NCBI GenBank assembly: GCA_050245975.1
Contig: JBFWWW010000094.1
Span: forward strand, 1 to 14,125
Reading direction: 5' to 3'
Origin: JBFWWW01 sp050245975
GTDB taxonomy: Bacteria > Pseudomonadota > Alphaproteobacteria > Rhizobiales > Hyphomicrobiaceae
Length of the DNA stretch: 14,125 nucleotides
This document shows, piece by piece, positions 7,673 to 14,125 of this stretch. The number at the start of each line of letters is the position of its first letter. Positions within the stretch are counted from its first letter, which is position 1. The position numbers and the translations under genes were made by a program. The notes under the pieces were generated by a model. That model was given only the letters and a program-made list of their open reading frames with translations. It ran no database searches and was not told the DNA's origin.

Positions 7673-9064
7673 GTGCTGGCTGCACGGTTTCGCGCAGTGC
7701 TGGAAAATGCGCGCTCCCGGCTGACGGCCAAGGTGCTGGCCGTCTGCTGTGCGGCGCTGATGGTCGCGGCTGGCGGCGAGGACATCACCGCCGCATTCGG
7801 CAAGACGCGCACCATCTCGTTCTACAATATCCACAATCAGGAAACCCTGACGATCCTCTACAAGAAGGACGGCAAGTTCATCCCGTCGGCAATGGAGAAG
7901 ATCAACTGGATCCTGCGCGACTGGCGCAAGAATGAAGCAACGCACATGGATCCGGCGCTGGTCGATCTGCTGTGGGAGATCCACACGGAGCTTGGGTCGC
8001 GCGAGCCGATCCACATCATCTCCGGCTACCGCGCGCGTGACACCAACGAGATGCTGCGCAAGACGGTGGGCGGTCAGGCGAGCCAGAGCCGCCACATCCT
8101 CGGCAAGGCCGCCGACGTGCAGTTCCCCGACATTCCGCTGAAGAACCTGCGCTACTCGGCGCTCATCCGCGAGCGCGGCGGCGTCGGCTACTACCCGACG
8201 TCCGCGATCCCGTTCGTGCACGTGGATACCGACCGCGTCCGGCACTGGCCGCGGATGCCGAGGTACGAACTGGCGCTGCTCTTCCCCGACGGACACACGC
8301 ACCACGTTCCGACCGACGGCATGCCCATTACGCCCGCCGATGCGAAGGTCGCCCGCGCCGAGCACAAGGAGCTGGCAATCCAGATCGCGGCGCTGCGCAA
8401 GTTTCTCGCCACGCCGAGGGAGCCCGTCATGGTTGCCGAAGCGGGGACGCCGACCGTGCGTGCCAGGAGAGAGCAGGTGGCCGCCCTCGCGCCGCCGCGC
8501 CTGATCGAGCCGCCGCAGCCGGTCGATCGCCCCTCGCGCCTGCAGCCGACCACCGCCGACCGAACGAAACTCGATGACATCTTCGCCATGGCTGCCATGC
8601 CGAAGCTCGTCTCCGGCCCCGTGCCCGCCACGCGGCCGCATCCGCAAGGTTCGGGTGCGCAAGTGGCCGCCATCGATCCCAGCTCGACGGGACGCATGAC
8701 CGATTCAGGCCGCTTCGGCTGGGCATCGGGCTGGGTGCGAGCGCCCGCATTCGATGACGAGCATCCGGAAGAACTGTCCTACAGTCCGTTCCCGATCGCG
8801 CAATTGCTGACCGCATCGCCCTCCGCCGACGATCCGGTGCTGGCGCGGCTGACGCACCCCGATACGACGCGCGCGCTGGAGCTGCTGGACCAGAGCGGGT
8901 CGCTGCCGCCCATGCGGCTGCGCCCATCGCCGCAGCTGGCGGAAGCGATGTGGTCGCGCGAGGCGCGCGGCGAGGCTCTCGATATCGACGGGCTGCTGAA
9001 GCGCGACGAGCCCGCGCCTCCGCCGGGCCTCGCAACGCGGCGCGTGCCGACGTCCGAGCGCTGA
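7673..9064 (+). CDS. DUF882/M15-family murein peptidase (MepK-like) with long C-terminal tail
   Basis: This is a zinc peptidase of the DUF882 (peptidase M15) family, probably a periplasmic murein endopeptidase. E. coli MepK (YcbK), of the same family, cuts mDAP-mDAP cross-links. I chose the GTG at 7673, giving 463 residues, because GAGGGA lies just upstream and the protein then opens with a basic stretch and the hydrophobic segment VLAVCCAALMVAA. An in-frame ATG at 7580 would add 31 residues but has no ribosome binding site. The catalytic domain (about 45-245) has ISGYRARDTNEML, HxxGxAxD with His141 and Asp148, and FVHVD with His183 and Asp185. After it come a Pro-rich linker and an unrecognised module of about 120 residues (FGWASGWVRAPAFDDEHPEELSY and onward), absent from short MepK-type enzymes. 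The transpeptidase gene lies upstream. Confidence 0.88.
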   Translation: MLAARFRAVLENARSRLTAKVLAVCCAALMVAAGGEDITAAFGKTRTISFYNIHNQETLTILYKKDGKFIPSAMEKINWILRDWRKNEATHMDPALVDLLWEIHTELGSREPIHIISGYRARDTNEMLRKTVGGQASQSRHILGKAADVQFPDIPLKNLRYSALIRERGGVGYYPTSAIPFVHVDTDRVRHWPRMPRYELALLFPDGHTHHVPTDGMPITPADAKVARAEHKELAIQIAALRKFLATPREPVMVAEAGTPTVRARREQVAALAPPRLIEPPQPVDRPSRLQPTTADRTKLDDIFAMAAMPKLVSGPVPATRPHPQGSGAQVAAIDPSSTGRMTDSGRFGWASGWVRAPAFDDEHPEELSYSPFPIAQLLTASPSADDPVLARLTHPDTTRALELLDQSGSLPPMRLRPSPQLAEAMWSREARGEALDIDGLLKRDEPAPPPGLATRRVPTSER

Positions 9065-9080
9065 GCCGACCCTATTCGGC
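9065..9080. terminator. Small dyad between convergent DUF882 and gapR genes
   Basis: GCCGA (9065-9069) and TCGGC (9076-9080) can pair around six bases. The element spans the 7-bp gap between the two convergent stop codons and overlaps the gapR stop. It is the only dyad available there as a shared terminator. It is short, has no T-tract and could be chance. Confidence 0.22.
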
Positions 9081-9356
9081 CGCTTCGAGATGGCCGCCGT
9101 CGGGCATCTCGTCGAGCATCCCGAGCGCGTGCATGTAGGTGGCGAGGATCGCCTCCTCCTCCTGGCGGTCGGTCTTGCTCTTCTTGCGCAGGCTGACGAT
9201 CTTGCGCACGGCCTTGATGTCGAAGCCAACCGCTTTCGCCTCCGCGTACTTGTCGCGGATGTCACCGGCAATAGCCTTCTTCTCTTCCTCGAGCCGCTCG
9301 ATCTGCTCGATAAGCTGGCGCAGCTGGTTCTGAGCCGAGGCCTGAAGCGCGGTCAT
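9072..9356 (-). CDS. gapR: GapR, DUF2312 nucleoid-associated protein
   Basis: The gene encodes a 94-residue cytoplasmic DNA-binding protein of the GapR (DUF2312) family. In Caulobacter crescentus GapR binds overtwisted AT-rich DNA ahead of replication and transcription and assists type II topoisomerases. The sequence shows the family's long helical core: LIEQIERLEEEKKAIAGDI, DKYAEAKAVGFDIKAVRKIV and LRKKSKTDRQEEEAIL. The length is close to the roughly 90 residues of Caulobacter GapR. The open frame extends 31 codons upstream to 9449, but family similarity begins at the ATG at 9356, so I start there; a G-rich stretch (TGGGG) precedes it. It is convergent with the DUF882 gene and is probably monocistronic. 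The molecular role here is inferred from the family. Confidence 0.9.
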   Translation of the reverse strand: MTALQASAQNQLRQLIEQIERLEEEKKAIAGDIRDKYAEAKAVGFDIKAVRKIVSLRKKSKTDRQEEEAILATYMHALGMLDEMPDGGHLEAAE

Positions 9357-9376
9357 GGTACTACCCCACTGATTTT

Positions 9377-9400
9377 GTGCGACTGGTGTTGGTGCGACTG
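9377..9400. repeat. Direct repeat in the gapR leader or promoter
   Basis: GTGCGACTG occurs at 9377-9385 and 9392-9400, a 15-bp period, 21 to 44 bp upstream of the gapR start codon. The second copy is followed by ACACC, which pairs with GGTGT at 9385-9389. This could be a regulator site or leader structure. I could not define the gapR promoter (9357-9564 otherwise shows nothing certain), so the position relative to it is unknown. Confidence 0.35.
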
Positions 9401-9528
9401 ACACCGGTTTCGCGATTCGCACCGCGGGACAAGTCCCCCTCCGCGGCACCGCGACCCTGAACGATGTGAAACCTATTTGTGGCCAGACAAGGGTTCAACC
9501 GGCGGCGCAAAGCCATCCAGAGAATTCT

Positions 9529-9555
9529 TGCGCCGCTGTCTGCGGATTCGGCGCA
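9529..9555 (-). terminator. Possible terminator after the amidohydrolase-DUF1244 gene
   Basis: TGCGCCG (9529-9535) and CGGCGCA (9549-9555) form a perfect 7-bp stem with a 13-nt loop. It begins 10 nt beyond the stop codon at 9565-9567 on the minus strand. There is no T-run. The location suits a transcript end between this gene and gapR, which both run leftward. Confidence 0.35.
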
Positions 9556-9564
9556 CCTGTGGAT

Positions 9565-9867
9565 TCAGTGGGAATGTGGCTTTGATTTCTCGAACGAGGA
9601 CTTCTGCTCCGGCGTCGCTTCGCGCTGATGCTTCGCCTTCCAGTCATCATAGGACATGCCATAGACGAGCTTGCGCGCCTCGTCCTTGTCGATCGCGACA
9701 CCCCTCTCCTGCGCCGCCTCCTGGTACCAGTTTGACAGGCAGTTGCGGCAAAAGCCGGCGAGATTCATGAGGTCGATGTTCTGTACGTCGGTGCGCGTGC
9801 GCAGGTGCTCGACGAGACGGCGGAACACGGCCGCCTCGATCTCGGTCCGTGACGGAGCTGATGACAT
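9565..9867 (-). CDS. DUF1244 protein from an internal start within the fused frame
   Basis: An in-frame ATG at 9867 would give a free-standing 100-residue DUF1244 protein beginning MSSAPSRTEIEAAVFRRLVEHL, the size expected of the family on its own. It is preceded by AAGGAGAG at 9882-9875 with 7 nt spacing, the best ribosome binding site in the neighbourhood. The domain has a C-x2-C pair (FCRNCL), conserved aromatic residues in NWYQEAA and YDDWKAKHQ, and a polar tail ending HSH. The biochemical function is not known. I list it separately because the site suggests that the domain is made both alone and as the C-terminus of the amidohydrolase. Confidence 0.65.
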   Translation of the reverse strand: MSSAPSRTEIEAAVFRRLVEHLRTRTDVQNIDLMNLAGFCRNCLSNWYQEAAQERGVAIDKDEARKLVYGMSYDDWKAKHQREATPEQKSSFEKSKPHSH

Positions 9868-10695
9868 TGCCGGTCTCTCCTTGTGAGCCTGGGCAGCGTT
9901 TTGCGCCGAAAGGAACGCATGGTCGCCGCCGAGAATGGATTGCAGGATGCGCGCAAGCCGGTCCGACCACGCCGCTTGTCCGTCGCTGTCGCGGATCAGG
10001 TCCTGTCGCAACTCGATGAGCGCCCAGGCGAGGCCGCGCTGAGTGGCGTGCTGCCACATGCAGTCACCTTCAAGCTGGCCGGCATAGGGCTCGTTGTCGC
10101 CGACAATGAGATCGCCCTCGGCATAGAAAGCCTCGAGCAAGGGAGCTGCAAGCCGCGTGTCACGGTGCCACAGAATGCCGACATGCCAAGGCCGCGGCAC
10201 ACGCTTCCAGCTCTCCGTGAAGGAATGGACCGAGACGATCGCCGGCGTAACCCCCGTGGCAATGCACTGGTCGAGCACCCGGTCGATCGCCTGGTGATAG
10301 GGCTCGTAGTACAGTCGCGTGCGACGCGCGCGCTCCGCATCGTCGAGGATACGGTTGCCGGGGATGATCGCGCCGTCCGACAGGCGCATGATCAGGGTCG
10401 GGTCGTCGGCGCCACGGTTGGGATCGATCAGCAGCCGCGAGAAGCGGGACAGGATTGCGGGAACGCCCAACGTCTCGACAAGGCTGCGGGTCACGGCTGC
10501 CGCGCCGATGTCATAGGCGATGTGACGCCTGAGCTGGTCCTCGGGCAGTCCGAGCGTGCCGTAGCCCGGCGGAAACGCATTTTCCGCGTGATCACAAACG
10601 AGCACCAGGCCGGCGTCTGCGGCCCCCGCCAGGATGCGATAGCTTTCGGCCTCTTCCGCAGCGATCAACGGCCGGCTCGAATTGGAGTCCACCAT
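9565..10695 (-). CDS. N-formylglutamate amidohydrolase fused in frame to a DUF1244 domain
   Basis: The frame is continuous for 376 codons from the ATG at 10695. Residues 1 to about 258 match the N-formylglutamate amidohydrolase family, which hydrolyses N-formyl-L-glutamate or related N-acyl compounds in histidine-type catabolism. Motifs seen are VCDHAENAFP (His36), HIAYDIGAAAV (58-68), SRLLIDPNR (86-94), YHQAID, VSVHSFT and HVGILWHRD. Residues 277-376 are a complete DUF1244 domain of unknown function with FCRNCL and YGMSYDDWKAKHQ. The two are joined by about 18 polar residues with no stop codon. In relatives known to me these are usually separate adjacent genes. No hut genes are nearby, so the substrate is uncertain. 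The start has a weak ribosome binding site; TATAGT lies 8 nt upstream of the ATG, so a very short leader is possible. The gene is divergent from glycerate kinase. Confidence 0.85.
   Translation of the reverse strand: MVDSNSSRPLIAAEEAESYRILAGAADAGLVLVCDHAENAFPPGYGTLGLPEDQLRRHIAYDIGAAAVTRSLVETLGVPAILSRFSRLLIDPNRGADDPTLIMRLSDGAIIPGNRILDDAERARRTRLYYEPYHQAIDRVLDQCIATGVTPAIVSVHSFTESWKRVPRPWHVGILWHRDTRLAAPLLEAFYAEGDLIVGDNEPYAGQLEGDCMWQHATQRGLAWALIELRQDLIRDSDGQAAWSDRLARILQSILGGDHAFLSAQNAAQAHKERPAMSSAPSRTEIEAAVFRRLVEHLRTRTDVQNIDLMNLAGFCRNCLSNWYQEAAQERGVAIDKDEARKLVYGMSYDDWKAKHQREATPEQKSSFEKSKPHSH
9875..9882 (-). promoter_or_regulatory. Internal Shine-Dalgarno for DUF1244
   Basis: AAGGAGAG on the minus strand, 7 nt before the internal ATG at 9867, is near-complementary to the 16S rRNA 3' end. 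It lies within the codons that join the amidohydrolase and DUF1244 parts. Its quality decides in favour of an independent DUF1244 start. Confidence 0.65.
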
Positions 10696-10755
10696 GTCCG
10701 CGACTATAGGATCGGGCCCCGGGAAAGGCCAGGACCGGCCACCTGCCGAGACAAC

Positions 10756-10784
10756 TTGACGGCGCCAGGGCACGGCTCGCAAAT
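10756..10784 (+). promoter_or_regulatory. Promoter candidate for the glycerate kinase operon
   Basis: CTTGACG (TTGACG at 10756-10761) matches the alphaproteobacterial -35 consensus. A 17-nt spacer leads to GCAAAT (10779-10784), a poor -10. The gap between the divergent genes is 119 bp (10696-10814), and this is the best plus-strand candidate in it. The leader would be about 25 nt and contains the ribosome binding site GAGGGG at 10808-10813. Confidence 0.4.
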
Positions 10785-10814
10785 GAGACCGCAACCGCCG
10801 CGGGGACGAGGGGC

Positions 10815-12161
10815 ATGATGCAAGCGGACGTGCGAGCAATCGACAGCGCAGCCGGCCGCCTTCTGGGGCGGCTCTACGATGCGGCTGTCTTCGCGGCCCA
10901 CCCCGCGGGCTGCCTGCCTGCCCATCTGCCGGCAGTCCCGGCACGCGGACGCCTCATCGTCGTCGGCGCGGGCAAGGCTGCTGCCGCGATGGCCCAAGCC
11001 GCCGAAGCCCACTATGCCGCGCGCGGTCACGGCGAGCGCGTGACCGGTGTGACGACCGCTCCCTATGGCTACGCCGAGGCGCTCGACGGCCCCCGACCGC
11101 ATGCCATCGCCATACGCTCGGCGCGCCACCCGACGCCCGATGCGGCGAGCGTGGCAGCCGCCGAGGAGGCCCTCGCGCTGGTCGCGCAGGCCGGGCCCGA
11201 CGATCTTGTGCTGGTGCTGCTGTCCGGCGGAGCATCCGCGCTATGGGCAGCGCCGGTCCACGGTCTCGACATCGCGGCCAAGACAGCACTGACGCGAGGC
11301 CTGCTGAAATCGGGCGCCGACATCCACGAGATGAACACTGTCCGCCGACACATCTCGCGCATCAAGGGAGGGCGGCTTGCCGCCGCCGCGAACGGCGCGC
11401 GCGTCCTGACCCTTGCCATCTCGGATGTGCCGGGCGACGATCCGGCGACCATCGGGTCGGGGCCGACCGTTGCCGATCCGACGACGCTGGCCGACGCGCG
11501 CGCCATCCTTGCGCGGCGGCAGGCGCGCATGACGGAGCTCGGGCTGCCGATTCCGGTGGAGGTTCTGGCCGCGCTGGATGATCCGGCGAACGAGACACCC
11601 AAGCCAGGCAGTCGGTCGTTTGCGAACGCCGAGTATCGCATCATCGCCACCCCTGCGATGGCCCTCGCCGCCGCCCGGAAGCTGGCGGAGCGGGAAGGCT
11701 GCCGCGCCATCGATCTGGGTGATCAGGTCACCGGCGAAGCTCGCGACGTGGCCAAACAGCACGCCGCTCTCGCCAGGGAGGCACGGGCAGCAGGCGGTCG
11801 CACCCTCATTCTCAGCGGCGGCGAATTGGCCGTTACCGTGCGCAACCCGTCCGGGCGCGGGGGCAGGTGCCAGGAATACGCGCTGGCGCTTGCTGTCGCC
11901 TTGGACGGTCTGCAGGGCGTATCGGCGTTCGCGGCCGATACGGACGGGATCGACGGCGGGGAAGGCAGGACGACGGACCCCGCCGGCGCCGCCATCGACG
12001 ACAGGACGCTGGCCCGTGCGCGCAACCGCCGCCTCGACGCCACCATGTTCCTCGACAACAATGACGCAACTCGCTTTTTCGAAGCCCTTGGCGACCTCGT
12101 GATCCGGGGACCGACCCAGACCAACGTCAACGATTTCCGCGCCATCCTCATCGAAGGCTAG
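10815..12161 (+). CDS. Glycerate 2-kinase, MOFRL family (type II)
   Basis: This cytoplasmic kinase phosphorylates D-glycerate with ATP to 2-phosphoglycerate, as do GckA/TtuD-type enzymes of the serine cycle and of tartrate or hydroxypyruvate catabolism. It has 448 residues, typical for the family. Seen in order are a Rossmann-like start GRLIVVGAGKAAAAMAQA, RHPTPDAAS, LVLVLLSGGASALWA (SGGAS at 137-141), MNTVRRHISRIKGGRLA, ISDVPGDDPATIGSGPT, the C-terminal MOFRL part ILSGGELAVTV and SGRGGRCQEYALALA, and DTDGIDG (375-381). At residue 352 a Cys stands where the motif GRGGRNQE usually has Asn. GAGGGG precedes the tandem ATGATG start, so the second ATG (10818) is also possible. The stop is 24 bp before DUF1036, and pyruvate kinase follows, so the product enters lower glycolysis through enolase. 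Confidence 0.93.
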   Translation: MMQADVRAIDSAAGRLLGRLYDAAVFAAHPAGCLPAHLPAVPARGRLIVVGAGKAAAAMAQAAEAHYAARGHGERVTGVTTAPYGYAEALDGPRPHAIAIRSARHPTPDAASVAAAEEALALVAQAGPDDLVLVLLSGGASALWAAPVHGLDIAAKTALTRGLLKSGADIHEMNTVRRHISRIKGGRLAAAANGARVLTLAISDVPGDDPATIGSGPTVADPTTLADARAILARRQARMTELGLPIPVEVLAALDDPANETPKPGSRSFANAEYRIIATPAMALAAARKLAEREGCRAIDLGDQVTGEARDVAKQHAALAREARAAGGRTLILSGGELAVTVRNPSGRGGRCQEYALALAVALDGLQGVSAFAADTDGIDGGEGRTTDPAGAAIDDRTLARARNRRLDATMFLDNNDATRFFEALGDLVIRGPTQTNVNDFRAILIEG

Positions 12162-12185
12162 GGCAACTGGAGCAGCAAGACCCCC

Positions 12186-12644
12186 GTGCACATGCGCTCT
12201 TCAGGCAGATCGCGCCGCTGGGCGGCCGCAGCACTCTGCGGCCTGGCATCGACGAGCATCGGCATTCCGAAGGCGGCAGCCGACCTCATGCTCTGCAATA
12301 CAACGTCCAGCCGCATCGGTGTCGCCATCGGCTATCAGGACACCAAGGGCTGGACCACCGAAGGCTGGTGGAACATTTCGGCGCAGACGTGTGAAACGCT
12401 CTACAAGGGAACCCTGTCGAGCCGCTTCTACTACATTCATGCGGTGGATTACGACAAAGGCGGCGAATGGGCCGGCCAATCCTTCATGTGCACGCTCGAC
12501 AAGACCTTCACCATCCGCGGCGTCCAGGACTGCCAGCAGCGCGGATATCAGAAGACGGGGTTCTTCGAAGTTGATACCAACGAATCCAAAGACTGGACGA
12601 TCCGGCTGACGGATCCGACCGAAGGAGGCACGAAGCCGAAATGA
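12186..12644 (+). CDS. Exported DUF1036 protein
   Basis: This is a DUF1036-family protein of unknown function, 152 residues from the GTG at 12186. An ATG at 12192 is an equally plausible start; GGAG lies about 13 nt before the GTG. A basic N-terminus (SGRSRRW) and a hydrophobic stretch (AAAALCGLASTSIGI) form a signal peptide with cleavage near residue 32. The mature part has the family's LMLCNTT start, GWTTEGWWNI, FYYIHAVDYD, MCTLDKTFTI and GFFEVDT. Four cysteines (37, 69, 102, 116) could form two periplasmic disulfides. It has an additional Cys18 within the signal region. The gene lies 24 bp after glycerate kinase, and its TGA overlaps the pyruvate kinase ATG as ATGA, so the three are probably co-transcribed. 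Why an exported protein sits between two central-carbon enzymes is unclear. Confidence 0.85.
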   Translation: MHMRSSGRSRRWAAAALCGLASTSIGIPKAAADLMLCNTTSSRIGVAIGYQDTKGWTTEGWWNISAQTCETLYKGTLSSRFYYIHAVDYDKGGEWAGQSFMCTLDKTFTIRGVQDCQQRGYQKTGFFEVDTNESKDWTIRLTDPTEGGTKPK

Positions 12645-14086
12645 GACGCAACCGACGCGTCAAGATCGTCGCGACACTCGGGCCCGCATCCTCCTCGCCC
12701 GAGATGATCAGCAAGCTGTTTGAAGCCGGCGTGGACGTCTTTCGCATCAACATGAGCCATTCGTCGTTCGACGGGGTGCGCAAGCTGCACGGCGCAGTGC
12801 GTGCGGCCGAGGCCAATTTCGGCCGGCCGATCGGCATTCTGTGCGACCTGCAGGGTCCGAAGTTCCGCGTCGGCGAGGTCGAGGGCGGACGCACGACGCT
12901 GACCGAGGGCGCCACGTTCCGCTTCGACACCACCGAGACGTCAGGCAGCGTCGATCGCGTCTTCCTGCCGCATCCGCAAATCTTCGAGGCCGTCGAGCCC
13001 GGGCACACGCTGCTCCTCGATGACGGCAAGATCCGCATGCAGGTGATCGACAAGACGGCCACAACCATCGACGCCAAGGTGTTGGTGGCGGGCGCGCTGG
13101 CGAGCCGCAAGGGCATCAGCCTGCCGGACACGCTGCTGCCCATCGGGCCGCTCACCGAGAAGGACAAGAAGGACCTCGACTTTGCCCTGCGGCTCGGGGT
13201 CGACTGGGTGGCGCTGTCGTTCGTCCAACGCGGCGAGGACGTTCAGCTGGCACGCCAGCTCGTCGGCCAGGGCGCCGCCCTGATGGCCAAGATCGAGAAG
13301 CCATCGGCGATCGCCGATCTCGATGGGATCATCGCCGCCAGCGACGGGCTCATGGTCGCGCGCGGCGATCTCGGCGTGGAAATGCCGGTCGAGCGCGTGC
13401 CCGGGTTGCAGAAGCAGATCACGCGGACCGCCCGCGATGCCGGCAAGCCCGTCGTGGTCGCGACCCAGATGCTGGAGAGCATGATCTCGAGCCCGGTCCC
13501 GACACGCGCAGAGGTCTCCGACGTGGCGACTGCCGTGTTCGACGGCGCGGACGCCATCATGCTCTCGGCGGAATCCGCCGTGGGACAGTTTCCGATCGAG
13601 GCCATCCGTATGATGGACCGGATCGCGTTCCAGGTGGAGAACGACCCGAGCTACGACGTGCTCGTGCATGCGACACGCACGCCACCGCAGGCCACCGGCG
13701 CCGACGCCATCGCCGCCGCCGCACACGCCGTGGCCGACACCATGCGCCTGTCGACGATCATCTGCTACACGGCCACAGGATCGACGGCACTGCGCGTCGC
13801 GCGCGAGCGGCCGAACCTGCCGGTCATGGGGCTGTCGCCGGTGGTTGCCACCGGCCGTCGCCTGGCGCTGGCGTGGGGCGTCCATTGCGTGCTCACCAGC
13901 GACCCAGAAAATCAGGCCGACATGGTGCGGAAGGCTTGCCGCATCGCGCTCGAGGAAAACTTCGCCAAGGCCGGCGAAGGCGTGATCATCATCGCCGGTG
14001 TGCCGCTTGGCTCCCCGGGCACGACCAACATGATCCGCATCGCCTTCCTCGACGCACAGGGCGCGCCGGTCGCCGAAGGGCAGTGA
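12641..14086 (+). CDS. pyk: Pyruvate kinase
   Basis: This glycolytic enzyme transfers phosphate from phosphoenolpyruvate to ADP, giving pyruvate and ATP in the cytoplasm. It has 481 residues, a normal bacterial length. Visible parts are the barrel start RVKIVATLGPASS, FRINMSHSS, LCDLQGPKFRVGE, the lid domain (about 70-165), KGISLPDTLLPIGPLTEKD, the active-site segment LMAKIEKPSAIADLDGI with Lys217 and Glu219, VARGDLGVE with Asp243, ATQMLESMISSPVPTRAEVSDVA and SAESAVGQFP. The C-terminal domain (about 345-475) ends with the PLGSPGTTNMIRI strand. SAESA replaces the common SGETA. The ATG overlaps the DUF1036 stop, which suggests translational coupling; the upstream GAAGGAGG (12621-12628) is a good ribosome binding site. 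The 39 bases after the stop show nothing recognisable. Confidence 0.97.
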   Translation: MRRNRRVKIVATLGPASSSPEMISKLFEAGVDVFRINMSHSSFDGVRKLHGAVRAAEANFGRPIGILCDLQGPKFRVGEVEGGRTTLTEGATFRFDTTETSGSVDRVFLPHPQIFEAVEPGHTLLLDDGKIRMQVIDKTATTIDAKVLVAGALASRKGISLPDTLLPIGPLTEKDKKDLDFALRLGVDWVALSFVQRGEDVQLARQLVGQGAALMAKIEKPSAIADLDGIIAASDGLMVARGDLGVEMPVERVPGLQKQITRTARDAGKPVVVATQMLESMISSPVPTRAEVSDVATAVFDGADAIMLSAESAVGQFPIEAIRMMDRIAFQVENDPSYDVLVHATRTPPQATGADAIAAAAHAVADTMRLSTIICYTATGSTALRVARERPNLPVMGLSPVVATGRRLALAWGVHCVLTSDPENQADMVRKACRIALEENFAKAGEGVIIIAGVPLGSPGTTNMIRIAFLDAQGAPVAEGQ

Positions 14087-14125
14087 CCGCCAACAGCGCC
14101 GAACCTGCCGGGGTCGTCGCACCGA

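Noticed and set aside
12941..14122. A 393-codon minus-strand frame opposite pyruvate kinase, with similar long frames opposite the transpeptidase, DUF882 and glycerate kinase genes
   Set aside because: All are His/Arg/Asp-rich shadows of well-recognised genes and lack ribosome binding sites or family motifs.
1..14125. Defence system, prophage, integrative element or biosynthetic cluster
   Set aside because: All genes are recognisable chromosomal housekeeping or envelope types with uniform composition; no integrase, transposase, attachment repeat, tRNA or cluster-type enzyme was seen.

Overview
The window is GC-rich chromosomal DNA of an alphaproteobacterium, most likely a member of the Hyphomicrobiales (Rhizobiales). 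The evidence is the strong G/C bias at third codon positions, a GapR/DUF2312 gene, DUF1244, DUF882 and DUF1036 genes of the types common in that order, and CTTGAC-like promoter elements. No genus can be named from the sequence alone. I see no phage, transposon, CRISPR, tRNA or rRNA signature. The genes are housekeeping or envelope genes packed tightly on both strands.

Layout. (1) Position 1 to about 1657, minus strand: the potassium transporter Kup, whose C-terminus lies off the left edge, with a good promoter just upstream. (2) 1919-3766, minus: an M3B oligoendopeptidase F; a near-perfect 23-bp tandem duplication abuts its stop codon. (3) 3767-3994: a divergent control region with several dyad symmetries. 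(4) 3995-5506, plus: an orphan sigma-54-type response regulator followed by a hairpin terminator. (5) 5712-9064, plus: two exported peptidoglycan enzymes, a YcbB-type L,D-transpeptidase and a DUF882/M15 MepK-like peptidase with a long C-terminal tail. (6) 9072-9356, minus: gapR, convergent with the peptidase gene at 7 bp. (7) 9565-10695, minus: an N-formylglutamate amidohydrolase reading without a stop into a DUF1244 domain, which also has its own ribosome binding site. (8) 10815-14086, plus: glycerate 2-kinase, an exported DUF1036 protein and pyruvate kinase, apparently one operon.

How the genes fit together. The transpeptidase and the DUF882 peptidase probably make and cut the same 3-3 peptidoglycan cross-links; E. 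coli has the equivalent pair (ycbB, ycbK) as neighbours. Glycerate kinase yields 2-phosphoglycerate, which enolase (not in the window) turns into phosphoenolpyruvate, the substrate of the pyruvate kinase two genes downstream. The DUF1036 gene between them overlaps the pyruvate kinase start by ATGA.

I did not find a clearly new multi-gene system. The points most worth a second look are the amidohydrolase-DUF1244 fusion with an internal start, the transpeptidase that lacks the usual peptidoglycan-binding domain, the dyad-rich region before the orphan regulator, and the DUF1036 gene coupled to pyruvate kinase.
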